Source: Bacteroidota bacterium
GTDB lineage: Bacteria > Bacteroidota > Bacteroidia > Bacteroidales > CAIXZF01
NCBI GenBank assembly: GCA_022709385.1
Contig: JAKLIX010000003.1
Span: forward strand, 124,001-188,000
Length of the DNA stretch: 64,000 nt
Reading direction: 5' to 3'
Below the pieces are notes generated by a model. That model did no database searches and was not told where the DNA came from. It saw nothing but the letters and a program-made list of their open reading frames with translations. The stretch's first letter is position 1. Each line of letters begins with the position of its first letter. Below, in pieces: positions 52,799 through 62,563 of this stretch. The translations under genes and the position numbers were made by a program.

Positions 52799-55700
52799 AT
52801 GAAAAAGCATACACTGATATTTATTGCTGTCCAGATTGTTCTTTGTGTCTCTGTTACTGCCCAGACATTGAACATTCAGCACCCGGCCAGGTTTTCAACG
52901 AAAAATCAGAGTCTGTGGGGTGTGGATACGAACGCTGTGGGCCTGGACCTGGTTTTTCCGCTTATTCCTCATATGGGTTTCCATCCGGCGCCCCTGAGCT
53001 GGAACGGCATTGCTGTCATTGCATCTCAAAGCTTCGGCGCAGCGTTCACTGCCAGTACATGGGCTGAACTCGGACTTACCTTGAACATCAGGGATGAAAA
53101 CGGCAGAATGAATGTGAATTACGAGACCATGGTTACTCTTTCAATGCCATCAAGTTTCGGCAGGGGTCAGGAAGTAGCCATTCAAACTTCCTTTGCCCCT
53201 GATGCAAATAAATGTAAGATTGTACCACACAGCAGCGAGATATCGCTTAATCTGAACCTGGATGCCGGTTTTAGTGCCAAACTGGATGTCAAAGCCTGTG
53301 CCTTTGGTTGCCTCGATGAGAATTTTGTTGATTTTGAAATGGATGCGGAAGACTTTAATATTTTCTCACTGACAGAGGACAAACTTTACATTTTCGACAA
53401 AGACGATTCAGTGACACATTCTTACGGGAAATTTATCGGAAAGGATAAAAGCAGTGCACTAAGCCTGATGATGCGGATTCCCGGTGCAGATTCCATCGTG
53501 AATCAAATGTCGGGTAAAACACTGCTTGGCAGATGTCTGCCATTTATCTATGATTCCCTGCAGCTTGAGATTCCCAAAGCGATCTCATTCCTGTTGGAGA
53601 AAAAATCAAAAAAGACCACCGATCCGGTAAAGAAGGCAAGGTATCAAAAAATGAGTTATTTCTTTGGAGGCCTGTCTGCTTACAAGGAAAAAGCGGGAGT
53701 CAGGTTTTCGTACACCATCTTTCAGGCAGGGATCAGTGCGGCGACATATCATAATCGCAGGTATGCGTTTAATCCCGCCATGATGACGAAGATGAAATTT
53801 CCCGTGCCGGTGGATTATAAGGTAATGAATCAGGACGGAAGCCTGCTTGCTTCAGGCTATGAATCTATTGTGGATTTTGAGGTGGGAAACAAACTTGTGT
53901 TCAGATTTCCGTGTAACCAGGAATTTATGGATATTGAATCCACTTATTCCATCAAAGATGAAAATAATTTCAACCTTCATGTGTATGACAGTATTGCCCT
54001 TGTCTTTGCTGTTTCTGCCCTTGGACTTCATATCAGCATGAATGATATAACCGTGATTCCAAGGATATGTGTTGATATACCCTATCCATGCCCTACCTGG
54101 TCCAATCCCGGGAAATGGTGTGATAAAGAGGTTTGCACCCCTGCCGTTGTTTTCAACGGATTCTCGACCGGATTCGGTCCCGTGTTTTCTTATCAGCTCC
54201 CCCTGGCCGATTTCAAATACACCTGGAAGGAAAAAAGCTGGTCGTTGAAAGGCTTCAACACTGTCCAGGCTACCTCATTCCGCCTGATACCAAGAGATTA
54301 TTCCGTAAGCGTGACAACCGATGATGTCACTTGCTTCGGAAGCAGCAACGGTCATGCTTTTGCAAGCGTCCAGAATGGCGCGCTGCCTCTCAGCTATGAG
54401 TGGTCCAATGGTGTTACACAGACAAGCTATCTACGGACCCGTGAGGTGAATAATCTCGGCCCCGGTACGCATTATGTCATTGTCACAGATGCAAACGGAT
54501 GCACCACTTTCACCGGTTTTACAATCAGTCAGCCGCTCTTTCCCCTTGATGTCAGTGCCGGTATTACCCAGGTGGATTGTTACGGAAGTGCCTCCGGCTC
54601 GATCAACCTGACAACTGCAGGAGGTTCACCGCCCTATACCTACCACTGGAACGGAAATCAGACCACTGAGGATCTGACGTCTGTTATGGCCGGTACTTAC
54701 CATGTAACCGTCACCGACAGCAAAGGATGTACAGCCTTGCGGACCTTCACTGTTCAGCAGCCTTATCCGCTCACGATTCAACTGTCATCTGCCGATATCC
54801 ACTGTTTTGGTGACCATAGCGGGTCGGCTGCTGCGCTTGTAAGCGGAGGGACTGGCCCTTACTTATATGAATGGTCGACAGGCAGCGATCAGCCTGAGAT
54901 CTTTGCACTTGCTGCAGGCCTTTACACAGTTACCGTCACAGATTTCAACGCTTGCCGGCATGAACAAAGTGTACTGCTGACCCAGCCGTCAGCTCCTCTT
55001 GCTGCTGGTGTAACAACGCAACATGTTTCCTGTTTTGGTGAACCTGACGGCCACATACAGATTAACCCCTCAGGTGGAAGCATCCCTTATCTGTGCAAGT
55101 GGTTCAATTCTTCCGGACAAATACTGGTTCAAAATGCCACCAGTCTTGATTCTGTTTTCGCAGGCGTTTACAATGTCATCATTACAGATATCAAAGGATG
55201 CTCACTGGATACGCTTATCACTGTCGATCAGCCTGAGCCTGTGAGCTGGAATATCCAGGTGGTTGATAACCTGTGCTTTGGTTATTCCCAGGGAGCTGTC
55301 ACTATTTCAATCAGCGGTGGACTCCCCCCCTATGAATGCCTGTGGTCGAACGGAATGAGCGGCACCAGCCTGAACAATCTCCCTGCTGGAACCTATACCG
55401 TCATGATTCGTGACAGCAATGATTGTATCCATCATTCATCGGCAACGATATTGCAACCAGCCTCGCCTGTTACAGGGAGTGTTCAGCCTGTTCCTGTGCT
55501 GTGTTTCGGGGACAGCAGCGGAAAAGCCGATCTGAGTCCGGCTGGCGGTGTCCCGCCTTATACCTATCAATGGTCGAATGCTTCTGTGAATGAAGACCTT
55601 CAATTTGTTCCTGCCGGTCAGTATGTCGTGACGATAACCGACAATAACGGCTGCCCTGCCTTGAGCGGTACTGTGATCGATCAGCCGGCAGGGCCCCTGA

Positions 55701-56653
55701 GTGTCACCCTGAATATTACAGATCCTTCCTGTTCCGGATTCAGTGATGGCAGCATCGCTGTCTTTGCAGGCGGAGGGACTTCTCCCTATTACCTGAGGTG
55801 GGATGATACCCAGTACCTTCTCAGTAACAAAGGCCATGTGTTAAACCACCTGCCTGCCGGTGCTTATGCAGTGGTTGTATCAGATGCAAACCAATGCCAG
55901 TCGGTCAGTCCCGTTACACTTACAGCGCCGGATCTGTTAAGCACGGAAACATCTTCCACCCCCGTCAGCTGTTTCAACGGTTCAGACGGCAGCATTGACC
56001 TGAGTGTGCAAGGGGGTACCACACCGTATTATTATGTTTGGTCTAATAGCGCTGTTACGGAGGATGTCTCAGGACTGATCTCCGGAGCATACACTGTTAC
56101 GGTTACCGATTCAAAGAATTGTATTGCCCTAGTTATGGTAAATGTGGGCACCATGCCGGAAATAAAAGCATATCCGGTCATTGAACCCATCAGTTGCAGC
56201 GATAACAGCGACGGAAGCATTGCCGTGACCATGACCGGTGGTGATGGCAATTACAACTTTCTCTGGTCAAGCGGGGGAATGGATGAGGTGATCAGCGGAT
56301 TGCCGGCCGGAGCATACAGCCTTGTCGTAAGCGACGGACTTGGCTGTGCAAAGTATTTTGAATTCAATGTGCCTTCAAGTCCCCTGGAGTGCATCTCCAT
56401 CCCGTCGATGTTCACTCCGAACAATGATGGCCGGAATGATACCTGGGTCATTATGAATATTTTCCTGTATCCTCGAAACATAGTGAAGATATTCAATCGT
56501 CAGGGACAATGCTTGTTTGAAGCATCGCCCTACACTTCACCCTGGGATGGTACCCGAAACGGGATCCGCCTGCCCTCGGGAACATATTACTATATTCTTA
56601 ATCTGAATAATGGCACCGCAGCGCGTTCAGGTACAGTAACTATCATAAGGTAA
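52799..56653 (+). CDS. SprB-repeat protein with CHU_C (T9SS type B) sorting domain, 1,284 residues
   Basis: The signal peptide (MKKHTLIFIAVQIVLCVSVTA) is followed by about 470 residues of a region I do not recognise, ending near SVSVTTDD. Nine SprB repeats of 70-75 residues come next, each with a paired CFG...GC cysteine set (for example ITQVDCYGSASGSINLTTAG). The end is a CHU_C domain (CISIPSMFTPNNDGRNDTWV, FNRQGQCLFEA, PSGTYYYILNL), the gliding-motility/T9SS type B signal. SprB-like proteins are large surface adhesins displayed by T9SS with PorP/SprF partners. The downstream gene starts in its stop codon (TAATG). Confidence 0.9.
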   Translation: MKKHTLIFIAVQIVLCVSVTAQTLNIQHPARFSTKNQSLWGVDTNAVGLDLVFPLIPHMGFHPAPLSWNGIAVIASQSFGAAFTASTWAELGLTLNIRDENGRMNVNYETMVTLSMPSSFGRGQEVAIQTSFAPDANKCKIVPHSSEISLNLNLDAGFSAKLDVKACAFGCLDENFVDFEMDAEDFNIFSLTEDKLYIFDKDDSVTHSYGKFIGKDKSSALSLMMRIPGADSIVNQMSGKTLLGRCLPFIYDSLQLEIPKAISFLLEKKSKKTTDPVKKARYQKMSYFFGGLSAYKEKAGVRFSYTIFQAGISAATYHNRRYAFNPAMMTKMKFPVPVDYKVMNQDGSLLASGYESIVDFEVGNKLVFRFPCNQEFMDIESTYSIKDENNFNLHVYDSIALVFAVSALGLHISMNDITVIPRICVDIPYPCPTWSNPGKWCDKEVCTPAVVFNGFSTGFGPVFSYQLPLADFKYTWKEKSWSLKGFNTVQATSFRLIPRDYSVSVTTDDVTCFGSSNGHAFASVQNGALPLSYEWSNGVTQTSYLRTREVNNLGPGTHYVIVTDANGCTTFTGFTISQPLFPLDVSAGITQVDCYGSASGSINLTTAGGSPPYTYHWNGNQTTEDLTSVMAGTYHVTVTDSKGCTALRTFTVQQPYPLTIQLSSADIHCFGDHSGSAAALVSGGTGPYLYEWSTGSDQPEIFALAAGLYTVTVTDFNACRHEQSVLLTQPSAPLAAGVTTQHVSCFGEPDGHIQINPSGGSIPYLCKWFNSSGQILVQNATSLDSVFAGVYNVIITDIKGCSLDTLITVDQPEPVSWNIQVVDNLCFGYSQGAVTISISGGLPPYECLWSNGMSGTSLNNLPAGTYTVMIRDSNDCIHHSSATILQPASPVTGSVQPVPVLCFGDSSGKADLSPAGGVPPYTYQWSNASVNEDLQFVPAGQYVVTITDNNGCPALSGTVIDQPAGPLSVTLNITDPSCSGFSDGSIAVFAGGGTSPYYLRWDDTQYLLSNKGHVLNHLPAGAYAVVVSDANQCQSVSPVTLTAPDLLSTETSSTPVSCFNGSDGSIDLSVQGGTTPYYYVWSNSAVTEDVSGLISGAYTVTVTDSKNCIALVMVNVGTMPEIKAYPVIEPISCSDNSDGSIAVTMTGGDGNYNFLWSSGGMDEVISGLPAGAYSLVVSDGLGCAKYFEFNVPSSPLECISIPSMFTPNNDGRNDTWVIMNIFLYPRNIVKIFNRQGQCLFEASPYTSPWDGTRNGIRLPSGTYYYILNLNNGTAARSGTVTIIR

Positions 56654-59118
56654 TGATTATGACAAGAATACTCATTTTAATCTGGTGTACAGCCATCATG
56701 CCGGCCGTCCGGGCGGGCATTGCCGATTGTGGCTGTATTTCTCCTGCTGATACACCACCTCCCTGCCATACGGTGAACTTGAGCGGGGTAAGTGTCACAT
56801 GTCATGGTATGGCAAACGGCAGTGCGACTTATGTTATCAGCAAGCCCGGAACATACCAGGTACTCTGGCAGGGAGAGGTGGTATATGCTTCCACAACGAC
56901 GCAATCACATACTTTTCATAACCTGACTGCCGGGTATTACGATGTCCAGGTGATTGATCTCGTGAGCGGGTGTTCGGCCTATGATATCATCAATATAACC
57001 CAGCCCATGGTGCTTGCAACAGACATCACAGTCATTCAGCATGTCAGATGTTATGGCCAGGCGAGCGGATTAGTGAATCTGAATGTGACGGGAGGAAATA
57101 CCGGGTTCCAATATTCCTGGTCGGGGGGCCAACACACTCAGAATCTGGTTAATATCGTGGCCGGCAAATATTACGTAACCGTAACCGACAATAAGAATTG
57201 CACAGCCAAGGACAGTGCTACTGTTACCCAGCCTGCCCAGCCCCTGGGCCAGTCAGTTTTAAGTGATAATCCTGCCTGTTACGGAGATACAAACGGATGG
57301 GCTGATCTTACGGTCTGGGGAGGTACGCCTCCTTATGTCTATACCTGGAATAACGGTGTTTTATCACAGGATTTATTCAACATCGGGCAGGGCAGTTATT
57401 TCGTCACAGTCAAAGATGTGAATAATTGCACCATCAACACTTCAGTTAGCCTGACAAGCCCGCCTCCACTGACAGTAACGCTGAATACCACAGATAATCT
57501 GTGTTATGGTGATTCACTTGGAAGCATCGATGTGAGCCCTGCGGGAGGAACCCCTCCCTATGCTTTTACCTGGGCCAATTCAACTTTCCAGTTGGCCTGG
57601 ACCGGCGAGGATGCCACCGGTTTGCCGAACGACCAGTGGTATGTTACTGTGACAGATGCACATGCCTGTTCATTTTCGGGGTCTGCAATAATCTCTTCCC
57701 CTAATGAAATAGTCACGGGAATCACCTCCACCAATGTCACTTCATACGGAGGCATTAACGGTTCTGTCAGCCTGACAGTGAGCGGAGGTGTATCACCCTA
57801 CGCCTTCCTTTGGTCGAATGGAGGCACGAATCAGAATCTCAGCGGGATCCCGGCCGGCTATTACACCGTGACCGTCACTGATGCCAATCTGTGTACCAGG
57901 GTGGATGGGGTGGAGGTTACCCAGCCCTCTGATCCGCTGGCTGTTGATCTGGTCACTGAGGATAACCTCTGTTTTGGCGGCAGTACGGGCCTTATTTCAT
58001 CTATCGCCACCGGAGGTACTCCCCCATATACTTATTTGTGGTCGAATGGAAGCATTCTTCCTGAGATCTTCGGACTCACTGCCGGCGTTTATATGCTGAC
58101 CGTTACCGATTTCTTCGGTAATATTGTTGCCGACACTACGGAGATTAAACAGCCGGATGCCATCAGTTTATCTTTCTCTGTGTCGGATGTGAGTTGCTTT
58201 GGTCTGTCGAATGGTGCCATCAATGTCACTGTTAGTGGAGGAACCGCTCCGTACAGCTATACCTGGATGAATTCAAGTTTTGTTCTTGCCGCAATTACGG
58301 AGGATGTGGACGGAATTCCTGCCGGTCAGTATTACCTGATGGTGACAGATACTTTCGGGTGTACCGGAAGTTTCAGTATCTGGATTACCCAGCCGGATAA
58401 ACTGATCATGCAGATTGAGCACACGGATGCGTATTGTGCCGGCAGCGCCACCGGAACGGCTGTCTGCAGCGTAGCCGGCGGAACTCCGGCTTATGAGTAC
58501 CAGTGGTCGGGAGGACAGCAAACTTCCGGTATTTTCAACCTTTATCAAGGATATTATGCTGTCACGGTAACAGATCAGCGCCACTGCATTGTCACCGACA
58601 GTGTTCAAATCAATGAAGCGGAGCCGCTTACCGTAGAGGTGGAGATCACGCCTGTGAGTTGCAACGATCAGCACGACGGGAAGATCAGTGTCACCGCAGC
58701 AGGAGGGAATGGCGGATATTCCTGGTTATGGAGCAATAATGCCACCGGTACCGACCTTTCAAACCTTGAAGCCGGCGTCTATCATGTTACCCTTACCGAC
58801 CTGATGGGCTGTACTGCAGAGAATACTTTCACCGTTCCAAAAATTGACGTCGACTGTATTAGTATCCCAAGCTGCTTCACACCCAATGGGGACGGGTTCA
58901 ATGATACCTGGGTCATTAAAAATGCGGTATTGTATCCTGCCTTTCACCTGGAGGTATTTAACCGTTGGGGGCAGGTGGTTCACCGGCAGGAAGGCAGTTA
59001 TGAACCCTGGGACAGTTACTTCAACAACAAACCCCTTCCCGCTGAAACCTATTACTATTTTTTGAGAATCCACCCTCAGAGTCAGGTTTTAACAGGTAAT
59101 GTCACTATTATCAGATAA
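56653..59118 (+). CDS. SprB-repeat protein with CHU_C (T9SS type B) sorting domain, 821 residues
   Basis: A signal peptide (MIMTRILILIWCTAIMPAV) leads directly into nine SprB repeats of about 75 residues with no other N-terminal domain. Repeat 1 is divergent (SVTCHGMANGSATYV). Repeat 5 lacks the first cysteine (NVTSYGGINGS) and repeat 6 lacks the second (TDFFGNIVADTT), while each keeps the other. The CHU_C domain follows (CISIPSCFTPNGDGFNDTWV, FNRWGQVVHRQ). It is coupled to the preceding gene by TAATG and followed 15 nt later by the PorP/SprF gene. It is likely to be an adhesin or filament exported by T9SS. Confidence 0.9.
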   Translation: MIMTRILILIWCTAIMPAVRAGIADCGCISPADTPPPCHTVNLSGVSVTCHGMANGSATYVISKPGTYQVLWQGEVVYASTTTQSHTFHNLTAGYYDVQVIDLVSGCSAYDIINITQPMVLATDITVIQHVRCYGQASGLVNLNVTGGNTGFQYSWSGGQHTQNLVNIVAGKYYVTVTDNKNCTAKDSATVTQPAQPLGQSVLSDNPACYGDTNGWADLTVWGGTPPYVYTWNNGVLSQDLFNIGQGSYFVTVKDVNNCTINTSVSLTSPPPLTVTLNTTDNLCYGDSLGSIDVSPAGGTPPYAFTWANSTFQLAWTGEDATGLPNDQWYVTVTDAHACSFSGSAIISSPNEIVTGITSTNVTSYGGINGSVSLTVSGGVSPYAFLWSNGGTNQNLSGIPAGYYTVTVTDANLCTRVDGVEVTQPSDPLAVDLVTEDNLCFGGSTGLISSIATGGTPPYTYLWSNGSILPEIFGLTAGVYMLTVTDFFGNIVADTTEIKQPDAISLSFSVSDVSCFGLSNGAINVTVSGGTAPYSYTWMNSSFVLAAITEDVDGIPAGQYYLMVTDTFGCTGSFSIWITQPDKLIMQIEHTDAYCAGSATGTAVCSVAGGTPAYEYQWSGGQQTSGIFNLYQGYYAVTVTDQRHCIVTDSVQINEAEPLTVEVEITPVSCNDQHDGKISVTAAGGNGGYSWLWSNNATGTDLSNLEAGVYHVTLTDLMGCTAENTFTVPKIDVDCISIPSCFTPNGDGFNDTWVIKNAVLYPAFHLEVFNRWGQVVHRQEGSYEPWDSYFNNKPLPAETYYYFLRIHPQSQVLTGNVTIIR

Positions 59119-59133
59119 TTAATCACCAAGGAT

Positions 59134-60075
59134 ATGAAAACAATTACTTTAATAATCGTACTGCAGCTTATTGCCTTTGTAGTCCCTGCCCAGCAGGTGC
59201 CGCTGACAAGTCAGTATATGATGAACCAGTATATACTGAACCCTGCAGTCGCCGGTACGGAATCCTTTATCCCCATCAATCTGAATATCCGGAACCAGTG
59301 GCTTAATCTTGAGGGAGCTCCGGTAACACAGACACTCTCAAGCCATGCCTGGCTCGGTAAAAATATTGGCATAGGAGGTTGTTTTTTTAATGATGTCACC
59401 GGCCCGACCAGAAGAACGGGAATGAGCATGTCACTGGCATATCACCTGCGGCTTAATAAAGATTTTACGCGAATGTTGAGTTTCGGCCTGGGAGGGGTGT
59501 TCTTTCAGCGATATGTGGATATCGATAAACTTACGACAGCTGAACCCGAGGATATGTCCATACTGAACGGTTTCAATAACCAGCTGGGACAGGATGCAAA
59601 TTTCGGGATGCTTTATTCCGATTATGGAAAATACCATGTCGGTTTTTCTGTCCTGAACCTGCTTGAGTCTAAGAAAGACCTGTATAATGTATCCGATGAA
59701 ATCAAGAATCCCGTCAGCCGGGCGTATTACCTTCATGGCGCTTACTATTTTGATCTGGGACGTTTGTACGGTCTTGAGCCTTCTTTCCTCCTGCAACGCC
59801 AGGAGAATACCCCGATCCAGGTTGATTTGAATTTAAGGTTCACCTACAACAAGATGTTCTGGTTTGGAGGGTCGTACCGGATGCAGGATGCCTTTGTGCT
59901 GATGTTCGCTCTTGATATGAAAGATTTTGCCATTGGCTACTCATATGACCTCACCATGAGTGAGATCAGAAAACATTCCCAGGGATCTCATGAAGTTAAT
60001 TTTATCTATCGCATCTTTAGAAAAAATGCATTCAACAGGCTTAATACAAACAAACCACACCCGCTTTTCAGTTGA
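59134..60075 (+). CDS. PorP/SprF family type IX secretion system outer membrane protein
   Basis: A 313-residue outer-membrane beta-barrel. The signal peptide MKTITLIIVLQLIAFVVPAQ is followed by the family signature QVPLTSQYMMNQYILNPAVAG and RNQWLNLEGAPVTQTLSSH, then GGCFFNDVTGPTRRTGMS. PorP/SprF proteins bind the CHU_C (type B) sorting domains and hold cargo on the cell surface. Here it is downstream of two CHU_C proteins in one operon, so it is the natural partner of both. The last codons overlap nearly with the next gene, which starts two bases after the stop. Confidence 0.95.
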   Translation: MKTITLIIVLQLIAFVVPAQQVPLTSQYMMNQYILNPAVAGTESFIPINLNIRNQWLNLEGAPVTQTLSSHAWLGKNIGIGGCFFNDVTGPTRRTGMSMSLAYHLRLNKDFTRMLSFGLGGVFFQRYVDIDKLTTAEPEDMSILNGFNNQLGQDANFGMLYSDYGKYHVGFSVLNLLESKKDLYNVSDEIKNPVSRAYYLHGAYYFDLGRLYGLEPSFLLQRQENTPIQVDLNLRFTYNKMFWFGGSYRMQDAFVLMFALDMKDFAIGYSYDLTMSEIRKHSQGSHEVNFIYRIFRKNAFNRLNTNKPHPLFS

Positions 60076-60077
60076 TT

Positions 60078-61928
60078 ATGAGTGTGACAAGAACCCTATT
60101 TGTATTAGTGCTGCTTCCGCTGGCAATCTGTCCCGTAACAGCCTCAGCCCAGTTAAATAAGGCTGATGAGTACATAAAAGCAGGAAACTATCCGGAAGCG
60201 GCATCCCTTCTGGAGGGATTCATTTCAAAGGGAATGGCCGGCCAGCCTGCTCTGATTGACTTGGCTTTTTGCTATATAAAGATGCATGATCATGCCAGGG
60301 CGGAGGTTGTTTATCAAAAGCTCATCCCGCGGGAAAAACCCCACAGCCTGCAGTATTTCTATTATGGAGAAGTACTGAGGTACCTAAAGAAATACGATGA
60401 AGCCAGGATGCAGTACGCATACTACCTCGAACATCACCCCGACGACCATTACGCAAAGAACTGCCTGATTTCCTGCGATTCTCTGAAGCGATGGGATCAA
60501 ATCAATACTGAGGTTTCTTGCAGGAATGCCGCTGAAATCAATACACCCTTTGATGAAATATGTCCCGTAGCCGTTGGGGAAAAGTTGTACTACCTGTCCA
60601 ACAAGCATGCGGTGTTGCTCAAAAACATGGCGGGCAGTGTCATCGCTGATACCGGTCTTTATTCCGTTTTCATTGCCGGTGCTGATGGTGTTGAAGCTGA
60701 CAGATCATTCGGAGACAGTGTCAGTTATCAGTCCCTGTCAATACGCGACGGGATGTTTGCCATCGGCGGAAAACCGGTAAGCATAGCTGCCGGCGGCCTG
60801 CAATTCGGATTACCCGGGATTTTTATCCGTGGGAAGAACCACAAATGGTCCCGCTTTGTACCTGCCGAAACGCCTGAAACCTCTGTCATTAACCATCCCT
60901 GCATTGCCCGCTCCGGAAACCGTATCTATTTTGCAGGGGATATCCCGGGGGGACTTGGAGGTACTGATCTGTATTATGCTGACTTCAATGGCGAATATTG
61001 GACCAAAGCCATCAATCTTGGCAGTGTCATAAACACACCGGGAAATGAGATGTTCCCGGTGATTTCCGCGGAAGGGGACACCCTTTATTTCTCCTCCGAC
61101 GGTCATCCGGGTTATGGCAACCTGGATATTTTCCGTTCAACACGCAAGGGTTTCGACTGGGGTGTGCCCATCAACCAGGGTTCACCCGTGAACTCTGAGG
61201 CTAACGACTTCGGCTTCATTTTCGCTGGGGACTATGGAAAGGCTTGTTTTGCTTCCAACCGCCACCGCGACTCAAAGGGAGGATATGATATTTTTTATTG
61301 TCAACTGGGGGAGACCAGACCTGTGATTTTACCCGAAATTGTTGAAGAGGTAAAACTGCCTTCCCTGCCTTCGGATACGATCCATGTGTTTTACAGGACG
61401 GCCTCTGCGGAAATAGATTCCTCGTTCGGGGGAAGCCTGGATCATATTTTACAACTGCTGCGAGGGAACCCGGAATGGAAACTGAATATTGTCACCTGGG
61501 CCGATACCCGCGGTTCCGGCGTAAAAAACATGAATCTGTGTATGAAACGCATCTTCACTATTTCCAACTGGTTCATAACGAGAGGCATCGATTCAACCCG
61601 CATGCTCAAATATCCTTCCGGTGAGACCGGCAGCCCCGTGATGAAACAGATCCGCTATCATGTACAGCTCGGATATGTGAAAAAAGACAACGAACATGAT
61701 TATTTCCGGAGAAAAGCGGCTGTGGCGGAGGTGAAATCGTTTCGCGGTAAAAACGGGATTTACTATTACACAGGCCAGGGAAGTATGGAGGAGATGAGCG
61801 CACTGGCTGCCTTGTTGCAGGAGAAGACGCACCTTAAGCCAATCGTCGCAGGTTTTTATAATAACTATTATATCCCTGAATCAAGGTTTGCTCCTTTTCG
61901 GCGGGCAGATCTTTATTTTACCAGGTAG
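60078..61928 (+). CDS. PorE-like TPR/PD40/OmpA-family protein
   Basis: A 616-residue exported protein (signal peptide MSVTRTLFVLVLLPLAICPV, cleavage near SAQ). A TPR region (ADEYIKAGNYPEAASLLEGF) is followed by a WD40-like PD40 beta-propeller (FAGDIPGGLGGTDLYYADF, LYFSSDGHPGYGNLDIFRS, FASNRHRDSKGGYDIFY). An OmpA-like domain then follows (IVTWADTRGSG, MKRIFTISNWFITRGID), and a short tail YYYTGQGSMEEMSALAALLQ that resembles a SPOR-like motif. This order is that of PorE, the T9SS protein that ties the secretion machine to peptidoglycan. The peptidoglycan-binding residues of the OmpA domain look worn. I start at 60078, two bases after the PorP stop. Confidence 0.82.
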   Translation: MSVTRTLFVLVLLPLAICPVTASAQLNKADEYIKAGNYPEAASLLEGFISKGMAGQPALIDLAFCYIKMHDHARAEVVYQKLIPREKPHSLQYFYYGEVLRYLKKYDEARMQYAYYLEHHPDDHYAKNCLISCDSLKRWDQINTEVSCRNAAEINTPFDEICPVAVGEKLYYLSNKHAVLLKNMAGSVIADTGLYSVFIAGADGVEADRSFGDSVSYQSLSIRDGMFAIGGKPVSIAAGGLQFGLPGIFIRGKNHKWSRFVPAETPETSVINHPCIARSGNRIYFAGDIPGGLGGTDLYYADFNGEYWTKAINLGSVINTPGNEMFPVISAEGDTLYFSSDGHPGYGNLDIFRSTRKGFDWGVPINQGSPVNSEANDFGFIFAGDYGKACFASNRHRDSKGGYDIFYCQLGETRPVILPEIVEEVKLPSLPSDTIHVFYRTASAEIDSSFGGSLDHILQLLRGNPEWKLNIVTWADTRGSGVKNMNLCMKRIFTISNWFITRGIDSTRMLKYPSGETGSPVMKQIRYHVQLGYVKKDNEHDYFRRKAAVAEVKSFRGKNGIYYYTGQGSMEEMSALAALLQEKTHLKPIVAGFYNNYYIPESRFAPFRRADLYFTR

Positions 61929-61981
61929 TCGTGTAAGCTTCTGACCCCGGGTAAAGCGTCAAGGTCTGAAAAATAAATAAA

Positions 61982-62503
61982 TTACTTCAGGTTCAGCTTT
62001 TTCTTCACCAGGGCCATGATGTCCTCACCGTTGTCGAAAAACAGTACTACCCCGAGTGCATCCGCAGTATTTAAAACATAGGTGAAGCTATTTTCCTTTG
62101 CTACGTCTTTCACTGCCTGCCGGGCTTTCTCGATGATAGGTTCTGTCAGTTCCTGTTCTTTCTTCTGCAGGCTTTCCTGGGCCGATTGCTGGAAAGACTG
62201 GATACGGTCCTGAAGGTCAAGGATCTCTTTTTCTTTATTCTTTTTGATCAGGTCTGGCATTGTTGCCACATTTGCCTGGTAATCAGCAACCTTGGTGTCG
62301 TATTCGCCTTGCATGGCATCCAGCTGCGATTTCAGGGTCTTGGCATAATCCTGGTATTTCTGCTGGGCGGAATCCATTCCCGGCATAAGGCTGTAAAGTT
62401 CGGCAAAATCAATGTGACCGATTTTCTGGGCTTTCTGCGCCTTCAGTGTACTGCTGCCTGCGAGCAGCATCAGCGCCAGCAGCATGATTGACAGTTTCTT
62501 CAT
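61982..62503 (-). CDS. Skp/OmpH family periplasmic chaperone
   Basis: A 173-residue periplasmic protein (signal peptide MKKLSIMLLALMLLAGSSTL) made of a long helical hairpin of the Skp family. A short beta motif KIGHIDFAELYSLMP is followed by the coiled arms DSAQQKYQDYAKTLKSQL to IIEKARQAVKDVAKE. Skp holds unfolded outer-membrane proteins on their way to BamA. It is the last of three genes, bamA-skp-skp, all on the minus strand, but has its own consensus promoter. Confidence 0.88.
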   Translation of the reverse strand: MKKLSIMLLALMLLAGSSTLKAQKAQKIGHIDFAELYSLMPGMDSAQQKYQDYAKTLKSQLDAMQGEYDTKVADYQANVATMPDLIKKNKEKEILDLQDRIQSFQQSAQESLQKKEQELTEPIIEKARQAVKDVAKENSFTYVLNTADALGVVLFFDNGEDIMALVKKKLNLK

Positions 62504-62527
62504 GTAAAGGGTTTAAATATATCGCGG

Positions 62528-62558
62528 CAAATGTATAAAAAATAGCGCCTTATGTCAA
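62528..62558 (-). promoter_or_regulatory. Consensus Bacteroidota promoter (TTG-N20-TACATTTG)
   Basis: On the minus strand TTG (62558-62556) followed after 20 bases by TACATTTG (62535-62528), a full -33/-7 consensus. Predicted start near 62522, leader of about 19 nt to the skp ATG at 62503. Confidence 0.65.
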
Positions 62559-62563
62559 AACGG

